A stretch of 43,221 nt of DNA. Origin: Candidatus Competibacteraceae bacterium (lineage in GTDB: Bacteria > Bacteroidota > Bacteroidia > CAIKAF01). Below are positions 16,028 to 23,676 of this stretch, piece after piece (within the stretch, counting starts at the first letter, position 1; the number at the start of each line of letters is the position of its first letter). The notes under the pieces were generated by a model. The model was not told the origin of the DNA. It was given only the letters and a program-made list of their open reading frames with translations, and searched no databases. Location: positions 1 through 43,221 of the forward strand of contig JACSSC010000016.1 in NCBI GenBank assembly GCA_014879445.1, written 5' to 3'. Made by a program: the position numbers and the translations under genes.

Positions 16028-16444
16028 CTAAAGGTACTCGATGCGAAAAACAACATCGCTAAACTGTCGAAACATAAAACTCACTCCACAATACTTTTCC
16101 TGTGAAAGCTTAACGGCCTTTTCCATTTTCTCACGATCTTCATTAGCAATGCGAATGGAGTAAATGATTTCGGCTTGTCGATATGTTTGTGGTTCTTCGT
16201 CTGATAAACTACCATTAACATCAACAGAGAGATGTGAAAAATCAATTCGCATTTTTTGTAGTAATGATGCAACGTCCATGGCTGTACAACCTGCTAATGC
16301 AGCCAGCATCAATGGCTTCGGTTTTAATCCAATATCTTGGTTTTCTTTTGTCGGATTGCCGTCTAACCATATTTTATTTCCCATTATATCGGCCTCAAAT
16401 CGAATCCCTTTTTCCCATCGTAACGCTACATGATGTTTCTTCAT
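16028..16444 (-). CDS. OsmC-family peroxiredoxin-like protein
   Basis: A 138-residue OsmC/Ohr-fold protein that would reduce organic hydroperoxides with a reactive Cys pair. The two conserved cysteines are present: Cys53 in LAALAGCTAMDV and Cys119 in EKYCGVSFM. The spacing and sequence fit the YhfA-like branch rather than classical Ohr. It lies 11 bases downstream of trxA on the same strand, and the pairing with thioredoxin gives a plausible reductant. Start ATG at 16444. Confidence 0.9.
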   Translation of the reverse strand: MKKHHVALRWEKGIRFEADIMGNKIWLDGNPTKENQDIGLKPKPLMLAALAGCTAMDVASLLQKMRIDFSHLSVDVNGSLSDEEPQTYRQAEIIYSIRIANEDREKMEKAVKLSQEKYCGVSFMFRQFSDVVFRIEYL

Positions 16445-16455
16445 AAGTATAATAA

Positions 16456-16752
16456 TTAACTGTATTGCTTAATGATATGCTCCAACTGATGAGCCGGCAC
16501 CACGCCACTTTGTCTCCATAAAATGGAACCATTCTTAAACAAAATCAAAGTGGGCACACCCTGAATGCTATAATGAGCTGCAGCTTGCGGATTTTTATCC
16601 ACATCAATTTTGATAATTGAAACAACATCGCCTACTTTTTCAGCTACTTCTTTTAATATGGGGCTCATCATTTTGCATGGGCCACACCATTCAGCCGAAA
16701 AATCAACCAAAACGGGTCTGTCTCCTGAAATTAGTTCTTGAAATGACTTCAT
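16456..16752 (-). CDS. trxA: Thioredoxin
   Basis: A 98-residue thioredoxin that reduces protein disulfides in the cytoplasm. The active site is WCGPC (22-26) within [16 protein letters not shown], and the cis-proline loop [11 protein letters not shown] follows. The frame stays open to an ATG at 16809, but the TAAATTTG promoter element at 16765-16772 sits between the two candidates, so the short start (MKSFQELI) at 16752 is correct. The OsmC-family gene follows after 11 bases and is probably co-transcribed. Confidence 0.94.
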   Translation of the reverse strand: MKSFQELISGDRPVLVDFSAEWCGPCKMMSPILKEVAEKVGDVVSIIKIDVDKNPQAAAHYSIQGVPTLILFKNGSILWRQSGVVPAHQLEHIIKQYS

Positions 16753-16764
16753 GTTTTTTTTCTG

Positions 16765-16772
16765 CAAATTTA
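16765..16772 (-). promoter_or_regulatory. Bacteroidota -7 element upstream of trxA
   Basis: The minus strand reads TAAATTTG, an exact TAnnTTTG match 12 bases before the trxA ATG. It decides the start of trxA. Confidence 0.6.
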
Positions 16773-16858
16773 CAACAGCAAATACATTATGTTCTGTGAC
16801 TTTAGTCATATAACTTTCCGGCTACTCTGTCAGCTATGCTCTCCAAAGGAGATAATAT

Positions 16859-16866
16859 TATCTTTG
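16859..16866 (+). promoter_or_regulatory. Bacteroidota -7 element upstream of the thioesterase gene
   Basis: TATCTTTG matches TAnnTTTG and ends 19 bases before ATG 16886. Confidence 0.6.
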
Positions 16867-16885
16867 CTTCTTATTATTCCCAAAA

Positions 16886-17314
16886 ATGTGGTTTAAACCT
16901 TATACAATAGAAGAAATTAACTCCATCAGGGGTGGAAATATGATTGGTCATTTGGGTATTCAATTTACTAAAATGACGGAGCAATCGCTAACAGCCACTA
17001 TGCCAGTTGATGAACGAACGTGTCAGGCAGCCGGAATTTTACATGGTGGCGCTTCAGCTACCTTGGCCGAAACTGTTGGCAGCGTCGCTTCTTATATGAT
17101 TATTAATCCGTCAGTTCAGATTTCTCTCGGGTTAGAACTGAATATTAATCATATTCGATCAGTTACTTCGGGTATGGTTATAGCCACAGCAGTTCCTGTT
17201 CATATTGGTCGATCAACCCATGTTTGGAACATACGCATTGAGGACGAACATGATAAATTAGTGGCTTATAGCCGGCTTACAATTGTGATTATGGATAAGC
17301 CCTCATCAAACTAA
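16886..17314 (+). CDS. Hotdog-fold acyl-CoA thioesterase (PaaI/MenI-like)
   Basis: A 142-residue single hotdog domain predicted to hydrolyse an aromatic or aliphatic acyl-CoA. The family signature is AGILHGGASATLAETVGSVAS (49 on), with His53, Gly54-Gly55 and the general-base Glu62. The sequence resembles the group holding 1,4-dihydroxy-2-naphthoyl-CoA thioesterase, which would fit a menaquinone-using Bacteroidota organism, but no other men gene lies nearby, so the substrate is inference. Start ATG at 16886 follows a -7 element. Confidence 0.88.
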   Translation: MWFKPYTIEEINSIRGGNMIGHLGIQFTKMTEQSLTATMPVDERTCQAAGILHGGASATLAETVGSVASYMIINPSVQISLGLELNINHIRSVTSGMVIATAVPVHIGRSTHVWNIRIEDEHDKLVAYSRLTIVIMDKPSSN

Positions 17315-17350
17315 TCATTCATTTTTTATCTTTACGCTGAAAAAGAAATC

Positions 17351-18049
17351 ATGAAATACATCAGTTACATATTTTCTTTTTTTCTATTGTATATGCCTTT
17401 GCATGCTCAGGATGTATGGGTGGCAGATGCATCCATTGGTATTGCCATACCGATAGGTAATGCAGCGGCTGACGATATGTCTTCACCCAAATCAGGGTTT
17501 GCAGGAATCGGAGGAGCTATTCGATTTTATACAGCACTCAAACCTTCTAAACATCTTGGCTTCTTAGTGCAGCTTGATGCAGCAATGTTTCAACCCAAAA
17601 CCGGAGCGTTGTCTGAGTATGTAATGCAACAATATGGATTAAACATACAACCCACAACAACCTATTATCGGTATGGTGCAGTACATGGCGGAATGTTTAT
17701 GAGTGGAATTATTCGCGGTGATTATTGGGCATTGGATGGTCGTGTTACTGCAGGATATATGTGGGCTCAATCACCAATGATTGAATATCGAATGGGGCAA
17801 GATATCTACTACAAACTTTATGAATCAAATGGTGGTGGCGTTTCCTTTAATGCCGGATTTGGCGCCAGATACAAATTCTGGAAATTTATGTTTACTTCCA
17901 TGGCTTTCGATTTTGTAGGCGCTTTTCCTCGTTTCGAAAATGTTATAACCGAAACACGTGTAGGACCCGAAACGCAAACATCCATGAATAGCTATTTTCA
18001 ATTTATTGGCAATTTTATTATAACCGGAGGTATCGGAATATCTTTTTAA
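17351..18049 (+). CDS. Predicted outer-membrane beta-barrel protein
   Basis: A 232-residue exported protein with signal peptide MKYISYIFSFFLLYMPLHAQ. The mature part alternates hydrophobic and polar residues in about eight amphipathic strands (GIGGAIRFYTAL, GFLVQLDAAMF, GDYWALDGRVTAGYMW, GVSFNAGFGARY, FQFIGNFIITGGIGISF) and ends in Phe, as expected for a small outer-membrane barrel. No enzymatic motif is visible. It is followed after two bases by the RlmI-like methyltransferase. An imperfect TATCTTTA element lies about 17 bases upstream of the start. Confidence 0.72.
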   Translation: MKYISYIFSFFLLYMPLHAQDVWVADASIGIAIPIGNAAADDMSSPKSGFAGIGGAIRFYTALKPSKHLGFLVQLDAAMFQPKTGALSEYVMQQYGLNIQPTTTYYRYGAVHGGMFMSGIIRGDYWALDGRVTAGYMWAQSPMIEYRMGQDIYYKLYESNGGGVSFNAGFGARYKFWKFMFTSMAFDFVGAFPRFENVITETRVGPETQTSMNSYFQFIGNFIITGGIGISF

Positions 18050-18051
18050 TC

Positions 18052-18951
18052 ATGACATCCATTCAACTTTTTTCACCGGCACACTGGACAGATTACGAAT
18101 TAATAGATTGCGGTGGCTTTGAAAAACTCGAAAGATTTGGCTCATTTATAACTGTTCGCCCCGAGCCACAAGCTATTTGGGATAAACAGCTCACAGAAAA
18201 TGAATGGCGCCATCAAGCACATGTGAAATTTATTGGTACATCTAGCAATAGCGGCCGATGGGAAAAATGGAAAAATATACCAGATAACTGGTTGATGGAA
18301 TATCGGTATAAAAAAATGAAATTGCAGTTTAATTTGGCACTGACAGGATTTAAACATGTTGGTATTTTTCCTGAGCAGGCCATCAATTGGGATTATATTT
18401 TTGATACCATCAAAAAAATTCAATCGCCACAACCTCGATTCCTTAATTTATTTGCCTATACGGGCGGTGCTTCTTTGGCAGCTAAAGCAGCAGGCGCTGA
18501 TGTAGTGCATGTGGATGCCATCAAACAAGTTGTAAGCTGGGCAAACAGAAATATGGAAAGCAGCCGACTGCATGACATCCGCTGGGTAGTAGAGGACGCC
18601 ATGAAGTTTGTAAAACGTGAAATCAAACGCGGAAAATCATATCATGGCATTATCCTCGATCCACCGGCCTTTGGACACGGCCCTCAGGGCGAAAGTTGGA
18701 AACTCGAAAAACAAATCAATGAACTTGTTAAAGATGTTTTGCAACTCCTAGACAAAGAACAGTTCTTTATTATTCTAAATACATATTCGCTCGGCTTTTC
18801 AAGTTTGATTATTCAAAACATGATTCAACCTCTGTTGCCTAAATATGATTTAATCCCTACACGTTTTGAAACAGGCGAACTTTTTCTCTCTTCAAACACC
18901 CAATTGCTCCTGCCTCTTGGTGTGATGGCACGCATTGATTCACTTAACTGA
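18052..18951 (+). CDS. RlmI-like class I rRNA methyltransferase
   Basis: A 299-residue SAM-dependent methyltransferase of the RlmI/RlmK-like group, likely modifying a base in 23S rRNA. The Rossmann core carries motif I FLNLFAYTGGASLAA, the acidic HVDAIKQVVSWANRN segment and motif IV LDPPAFGHGP. The N-terminal segment (ERFGSFITVRPEPQAIW) resembles the lead-in of this family but there is no full PUA domain, which makes the protein shorter than E. coli RlmI (about 396 residues). A specific target position cannot be assigned. It sits between two outer-membrane protein genes, two and three bases apart, probably in one transcript. Confidence 0.85.
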   Translation: MTSIQLFSPAHWTDYELIDCGGFEKLERFGSFITVRPEPQAIWDKQLTENEWRHQAHVKFIGTSSNSGRWEKWKNIPDNWLMEYRYKKMKLQFNLALTGFKHVGIFPEQAINWDYIFDTIKKIQSPQPRFLNLFAYTGGASLAAKAAGADVVHVDAIKQVVSWANRNMESSRLHDIRWVVEDAMKFVKREIKRGKSYHGIILDPPAFGHGPQGESWKLEKQINELVKDVLQLLDKEQFFIILNTYSLGFSSLIIQNMIQPLLPKYDLIPTRFETGELFLSSNTQLLLPLGVMARIDSLN

Positions 18952-18954
18952 TAC

Positions 18955-21183
18955 ATGCCTTTCGTGTACGCATATCGTTTCTTCCTCTTTTTTATTGTAG
19001 TTATACAATCTCTCAGCCATAATGTATTTGCACAATATAGTTATACTGAACCAAGAAGTTTGCATATACGAAAAGCAAATTCACCCATTCTTATAGATGG
19101 GTTGCCCGATGATGAGCCCTGGCAATTTTGCACTCCTGTGGGCCAATTTATTCAACAGTTCCCGTTTGATACGGCTCAGGCATCCTCACAAACATCAGTT
19201 CGCATTACATACGATGATAAAGCAATTTATATTCTGGCTGAATGTTATAATGCCAAACCCGGAAAATATGTAGTTGAATCAATGAAGCGTGATTTCTCTC
19301 CCAAAAATAATGATTGTTTTTTGGTATTGATAGACCCCTTTGATGATAAAATCAATGGTTTTACTTTTGGCGTAAATGCCTATGGTGCGCAACGTGAAGG
19401 ATTAATTGAATATGGGGGAAACTTTGACGCCAACCTGCGTTGGGATAATAAATGGTTCTCGGCTGTAAAACGCTTGCCTGAAAAATGGATTGTCGAAATG
19501 AAAATTCCTTTTAAAACCATTCGATATAAATATGGACTGAGTAATTGGTCTATCAATTTTGTGAGAAGTGATGTGGCAACCAACGAACTATCTGTATGGA
19601 ATCGCGTCCCCCTTAACTTTAATTATGCATCATTGGCCTATACCGGTCGTCTGATTTGGGATATGCCTCCAAGAAAACCAGGTGTCAACATTTCATTGAT
19701 ACCTTATGCCATAGGCGGATTAAATCATGATTACATAAAAGATGAAACCAGATGGATATATAATGGAGGTGGCGATGCTAAAATTGCCATAACCCCTTCA
19801 CTTAATCTTGATATTACCGGAAATCCTGATTTTTCTCAGGTGGATGTGGACCAGCAGGTTACTAATCTCACTCGCTTTAGCTTATTCTTCCCTGAGCAGC
19901 GTCAGTTCTTTTTAGAAAATAGTGATCTGTTTGCCCGTTTCGGCTTCTCTAAAATCAGACCTTTCTTTTCGCGTCGTATTGGCTTGCACAATGGCGAACC
20001 TGTACCTATTTTTGCTGGACTGCGACTTAGCGGAAAAATTCATAAAAAAATACGTATTGGAGCCATGAATGTACAAACAGGTGCTAGCTCTATAGTCAAT
20101 GTGGAAGCTCAAAACTATTCCGTTGCTGCACTACAATGGCAAGCATTCGGACGCTCAAATATTGGATTCATTTTCGTTAATAGACAGGGATTTGAGGGAT
20201 GGAGAATCTCATCTGCTGATTATAATCGTGTTGTCGGTATTGATTATGATTTGCAAAGCAAAAACAATAAATGGATTGGCAAATTTTTCTTTCATCATTC
20301 TATATCGCCTCAAAATAATTTTAATGCATTGGCGCATGCTTCTTTTGTGAGATACAGCGATAGAAAATGGAGTATAATGTGGAATCATGAATATGTTGGA
20401 AAAAATTATAATGCCGAAACCGGTTTTGTGCCACGCCAAACTATTTATGACGGCCAACAAAATATATGGGTTAAGCAAAGTTATTGGCGTATAGAACCTA
20501 TGATTGAATATTCATTCTTCCCCAAATCAAAATCGGTCTATCGGATTACTCCCGGTGTTTACAATAGTTTATATGCTGACTCTGTGTTCTATCCAACTGA
20601 TGCAATTACCAGCTTATATGTCGGTATCCAGTTGTATAATACCATGTATTTTAGCTTTGGATACAACGAACTGTTTACACGTTTGCAATTTCCAATTGAC
20701 CCATCAGGTACCGGATCTAAAGTTTTGCCTGTAGGTAATTATGATTATCGCGAAGCTGTCTTCTCTTTTAAATCAGATCTGAGAAAAAGATTTACCTTTA
20801 ATGTGAGTGGTGCAGTTGGATCTTTTTTTAATGGATTAAAACTTTCTTATGGGCTTACATTGAATTATCGCATTCAGCCATGGGGAAACTTGGGAATAAC
20901 TTTTAGTAGAGACGAAATATGGAATCCCGAACCCTACGATGATATTCACCTCATGTTGCTAAGCCCTCGAATGGAATTTACATTCCGCAAAAATATTTTT
21001 TGGACAACATTTGTTCAATATAATGAGCAAATTCAAAATTTAAATATTAATAGCCGCTTTCAATGGCGGTTTTTACCCATGTCCGACCTGTTTGTTGTTT
21101 ATACTGATAACTTTAATACAGTAGATTTCTCCTCTAAAAGTCGTGGAGTGATTATTAAAATAGTGTATTGGCTTACTATCTAA
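18955..21183 (+). CDS. DUF5916-family outer-membrane protein with CBM9-like N-terminal domain
   Basis: A 742-residue envelope protein. After the signal peptide (1-27, ending NVFAQ) comes a CBM9/DOMON-like carbohydrate-binding domain at about 35-230 (ILIDGLPDDEPW ... VRITYDDKAIYILAECYN ... NKWFSAVKRLPEKWIVEMKIPF). The rest matches the DUF5916 pattern: FSQVDVDQQVTNLTRFSLFFPEQRQFFLENSDLF and FFSRRIG near 290-345, then many amphipathic strands with terminal aromatic residues, consistent with an outer-membrane barrel. DUF5916 proteins are widespread in Bacteroidota and remain uncharacterised; a role in binding a glycan or its products is inference. Start ATG at 18955, three bases after the methyltransferase stop. 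Confidence 0.88.
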   Translation: MPFVYAYRFFLFFIVVIQSLSHNVFAQYSYTEPRSLHIRKANSPILIDGLPDDEPWQFCTPVGQFIQQFPFDTAQASSQTSVRITYDDKAIYILAECYNAKPGKYVVESMKRDFSPKNNDCFLVLIDPFDDKINGFTFGVNAYGAQREGLIEYGGNFDANLRWDNKWFSAVKRLPEKWIVEMKIPFKTIRYKYGLSNWSINFVRSDVATNELSVWNRVPLNFNYASLAYTGRLIWDMPPRKPGVNISLIPYAIGGLNHDYIKDETRWIYNGGGDAKIAITPSLNLDITGNPDFSQVDVDQQVTNLTRFSLFFPEQRQFFLENSDLFARFGFSKIRPFFSRRIGLHNGEPVPIFAGLRLSGKIHKKIRIGAMNVQTGASSIVNVEAQNYSVAALQWQAFGRSNIGFIFVNRQGFEGWRISSADYNRVVGIDYDLQSKNNKWIGKFFFHHSISPQNNFNALAHASFVRYSDRKWSIMWNHEYVGKNYNAETGFVPRQTIYDGQQNIWVKQSYWRIEPMIEYSFFPKSKSVYRITPGVYNSLYADSVFYPTDAITSLYVGIQLYNTMYFSFGYNELFTRLQFPIDPSGTGSKVLPVGNYDYREAVFSFKSDLRKRFTFNVSGAVGSFFNGLKLSYGLTLNYRIQPWGNLGITFSRDEIWNPEPYDDIHLMLLSPRMEFTFRKNIFWTTFVQYNEQIQNLNINSRFQWRFLPMSDLFVVYTDNFNTVDFSSKSRGVIIKIVYWLTI

Positions 21184-21270
21184 TATCTTTTACTTTTAAA
21201 TGAAATAAACATTGTTTATACGACAAAATGTCATCATTGTCAGTTGTTTGTATGTTTTGTCATGCTTGCC

Positions 21271-21286
21271 TTAACTTATAAGTTAA
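21271..21286. promoter_or_regulatory. 16-base perfect palindrome before a near-consensus promoter
   Basis: TTAACTTATAAGTTAA is self-complementary and is followed by seven T residues. Seven bases after it lies TAGTATTG (21293-21300), one mismatch from TAnnTTTG, upstream of the phasin-like gene. It could be a factor-independent terminator for the DUF5916 gene, 88 bases after that stop, or an operator over the promoter's upstream half. The remainder of the 235-base gap (21184-21418) holds nothing else I recognise. Confidence 0.4.
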
Positions 21287-21418
21287 TTTTTTTAGTATTG
21301 ATAATCAGCTTGTTGAATAAAAAACGGGAGGCGTTTGCTCTCCAAATGTAAATAATGCACGGCTTTTGCAAGTGGCAGTTCATCACAATTAAAAAAAACA
21401 AATTAAAACACAAACATC

Positions 21419-21742
21419 ATGGAACAGTCATTGAAAAACTTTTTGTATGCCGGCGTTGAATTGGCGGCTAGTATGTCTGAAAAATTTGAGGCCAGCGTAA
21501 ATGATTTGGTAAAAAAAGGAAAAATTTCTGCCGATGAAGGTAAGAAAATAGTTGACGAATTTTTGTCAAAAAGCGAAACCAAAGCCAATGAATTTGAAAC
21601 TAAAGTAAAAGAGTTTACCGGAAAATTCAAGAAGAAAACCGAAGAAGAAGAATTAGAAGAACTAAAAAAGCAGGTAGCTGATTTGGAAGCCAAACTTGGC
21701 AAAGCCAAACCTGCACCCAAAGCTGCTGCTACCGCTAAATAA
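21419..21742 (+). CDS. Phasin-like small coiled-coil protein
   Basis: A 107-residue, highly charged, almost wholly helical protein. Residues 1-25 form an amphipathic helix (LKNFLYAGVELAASMSEKFEASVNDLVKKGKIS), the central part carries heptads (ETKVKEFTGKFKKKTEEEELEELKKQVADLEAKLG), and the tail is Ala/Pro/Lys-rich (AKPAPKAAATAK). This layout matches the phasin/PhaF-PhaI family associated with polyhydroxyalkanoate granules, whose members also act as small chaperone-like or nucleoid-binding proteins. No PHA synthase is present here, so granule binding is not shown. The gene stands alone, with a long leader and a strong terminator, which suggests an abundant monocistronic message. Confidence 0.75.
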   Translation: MEQSLKNFLYAGVELAASMSEKFEASVNDLVKKGKISADEGKKIVDEFLSKSETKANEFETKVKEFTGKFKKKTEEEELEELKKQVADLEAKLGKAKPAPKAAATAK

Positions 21743-21767
21743 AGCAACTTGAAATACTTTTCAGTAT

Positions 21768-21791
21768 GGCCGGAGCAATCCGGCCTTTTTT
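21768..21791 (+). terminator. Strong intrinsic terminator after the phasin-like gene
   Basis: A 7-bp perfect stem GGCCGGA / TCCGGCC with a GCAA tetraloop is followed by six T residues. It lies 25 bases after the stop of the phasin-like gene and is the most convincing intrinsic terminator in the window. Confidence 0.93.
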
Positions 21792-21864
21792 GTTTTGCAG
21801 CGTTAAATTTTTATAATCAACTCAAAAATACTTAGCATATTTAAAAAACATCCATCAATTTTGG

Positions 21865-21872
21865 TAGTTTTG
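21865..21872 (+). promoter_or_regulatory. Bacteroidota -7 element upstream of the UbiB-family gene
   Basis: TAGTTTTG matches TAnnTTTG, lies downstream of the strong terminator and 30 bases before ATG 21903. Confidence 0.55.
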
Positions 21873-21902
21873 CAGCACCAAAGCCAACCTTGCTAAGAGC
21901 CC

Positions 21903-23591
21903 ATGATTTTCAAACAAACATTTAAGAGCATTGGTCGCATTCGCGAAATCATCGCCATATTGATTAAGTATGGTTTTGAAGATATGGTGACCAATACAAC
22001 ACTTCGCTCTTTTGTTACCGAAAAACGTCGCGTATCATGGATGAGGCAGGAGAAACCTGTATTCTCATACACACGATGGGAGCGTCTTCGCATGGTGGTT
22101 GAAGAGCTGGGGCCTACCTTTGTAAAATTAGCTCAGGTGCTTAGCAACAGACCTGACATGCTGCCCGAGCCGCTGATTGTCGAATTCGAAAAGCTTCAAG
22201 ACAGAGTTCCCCCATTTGCTTATGATGAAGTAAAAAAAATCATTCGTGAAGAATCCGGCTTTGACATTGAGGATTTGTTTGATGAATTTACAGTCACTCC
22301 TATCGCTTCTGCATCCATTGGCCAGGTTCATAAAGCTCGTCTCAAAACCGGCCAGCAGGTTGTCGTAAAAGTGCAACGTCCTGACGTGGCCGAAACCATT
22401 GAACGAGATATGAGCATAGTTCACGAATTGGTGCGACGTACCGATAGATACCTTCGAAAACAAGGCATCCTCAATGCATCTGATATCGTTACGGTATTTG
22501 AACGTACCATGTCGCGTGAACTCGATTATACTAATGAAGCACGAAACCTCAATAAATTCAGAAAACTCTATTCACATAACGCAACTTTATATATCCCAAG
22601 GGCATATAAAGATTTGACCACTCGTCGCATGTTGGTGATTGAATATGTTGAAGGATGCAAAATAACCAATGTTGCTCAGATTAATGAATGGGGCCTCAAT
22701 CCGCATAAAATCGTTGAGCAGGGGATGGGTATTTACCTCGAAATGATTTTCGAAAAAGGTATTTTTCATGCCGATCCTCATCCAGGCAACGTCTTAGTTA
22801 GAAAAGACGGTGTGATTATTCTACTTGACTTTGGAATGACCGGCCATCTTATGCGTAAAGATAAGTACGCATTTGCAAATGTCTTTATTTCCATTGCCAA
22901 AGGTGATGCCCGTCAGGCAGCTGAATATATGCGTAAATTAGCTATTGAAGATCAGGTTGAAGATTTTAGAGCGCTGGAGTATGACATGCACGAATTAATA
23001 GAAGATTTTAGCAATCTCGACGTTAGTGAAGGTAGCATTGCTGATATTACTAAGCGCCTTCAGCAGATTATGCTCATTTATCAAATGCAGGTTCCTGCTG
23101 ATATCTTTATGATATTCCGAACCCTCGCCATTCTTGAAGGTATCGGTAAAATCATGCATCCCACGTTTAAAACCTTCGAGTTTATCAAACCATGGGGAGC
23201 AAAGGTAGTTGGCGACCAACTCAAACCTGAAAACCTGATTAAAGAATTAGAAAATCGCTATTTTAACCTTACAGCTTTCCTTTCTTCTGTGCCTGTAGAA
23301 ATTCGTTCAATCCTTCAGGCCACTCGTAAAGGGAAACTTCATTTCGAAGTTGAACTTCAGGGGTATGGATATCTGCTCAAAAAGCTTGACCAAATCACCA
23401 ACCGTATTTCACTAACATTTATTATTGTTGCTGTTGTAATTGCCTCTTCCTTGATGGCTTCCGTTACATTTTCACCTGTTCTTATGACGCCTTATGGCCT
23501 GAATTATTTGAGTTTAATAGGTTTTATCATTGCTGGTGGACTGTTTTTAATTTTGCTCTATCTCATCTTAAGGGTACGTAAATACAAGTAA
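21903..23591 (+). CDS. ubiB: ABC1/UbiB-family atypical kinase
   Basis: A 562-residue membrane-associated kinase-like ATPase of the UbiB/AarF/COQ8 family, which supports quinone or lipid metabolism; in Bacteroidota the relevant quinone would be menaquinone. Visible family features: the N-terminal LGPTFVKLAQVLSNRPDMLP (69 on), the Ala-rich ATP loop IASASIGQVHKA (134 on), invariant Lys156 in VVVKVQRP, the catalytic loop HADPHPGNVLV and the metal-binding LLDFGMTG, then two C-terminal hydrophobic segments (about 505-560). The hallmark KxGQ tetrapeptide reads KLAQ (75-78), with Gly replaced by Ala. The symbol is by family; biochemical equivalence to E. coli UbiB is not established. Confidence 0.9.
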   Translation: MIFKQTFKSIGRIREIIAILIKYGFEDMVTNTTLRSFVTEKRRVSWMRQEKPVFSYTRWERLRMVVEELGPTFVKLAQVLSNRPDMLPEPLIVEFEKLQDRVPPFAYDEVKKIIREESGFDIEDLFDEFTVTPIASASIGQVHKARLKTGQQVVVKVQRPDVAETIERDMSIVHELVRRTDRYLRKQGILNASDIVTVFERTMSRELDYTNEARNLNKFRKLYSHNATLYIPRAYKDLTTRRMLVIEYVEGCKITNVAQINEWGLNPHKIVEQGMGIYLEMIFEKGIFHADPHPGNVLVRKDGVIILLDFGMTGHLMRKDKYAFANVFISIAKGDARQAAEYMRKLAIEDQVEDFRALEYDMHELIEDFSNLDVSEGSIADITKRLQQIMLIYQMQVPADIFMIFRTLAILEGIGKIMHPTFKTFEFIKPWGAKVVGDQLKPENLIKELENRYFNLTAFLSSVPVEIRSILQATRKGKLHFEVELQGYGYLLKKLDQITNRISLTFIIVAVVIASSLMASVTFSPVLMTPYGLNYLSLIGFIIAGGLFLILLYLILRVRKYK

Positions 23592-23676
23592 TCTTATTCC
23601 CTTCTTATCCGATATTTTATTTTCAAATTGCGCAGTTGCCAAAATTATTTGAAATTCGCAGCATAATTCATATCGT

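Noticed and set aside
16753-16809. Longer thioredoxin starting at 16809
   Set aside because: An exact promoter element lies between 16809 and the ATG at 16752, and thioredoxins normally start as MKSFQELI does.
21222-21261. GACAAAA ... TTTTGTC inverted repeat upstream of the phasin-like gene
   Set aside because: Only seven bases with a 26-base spacer in AT-rich DNA; it is easily due to chance.
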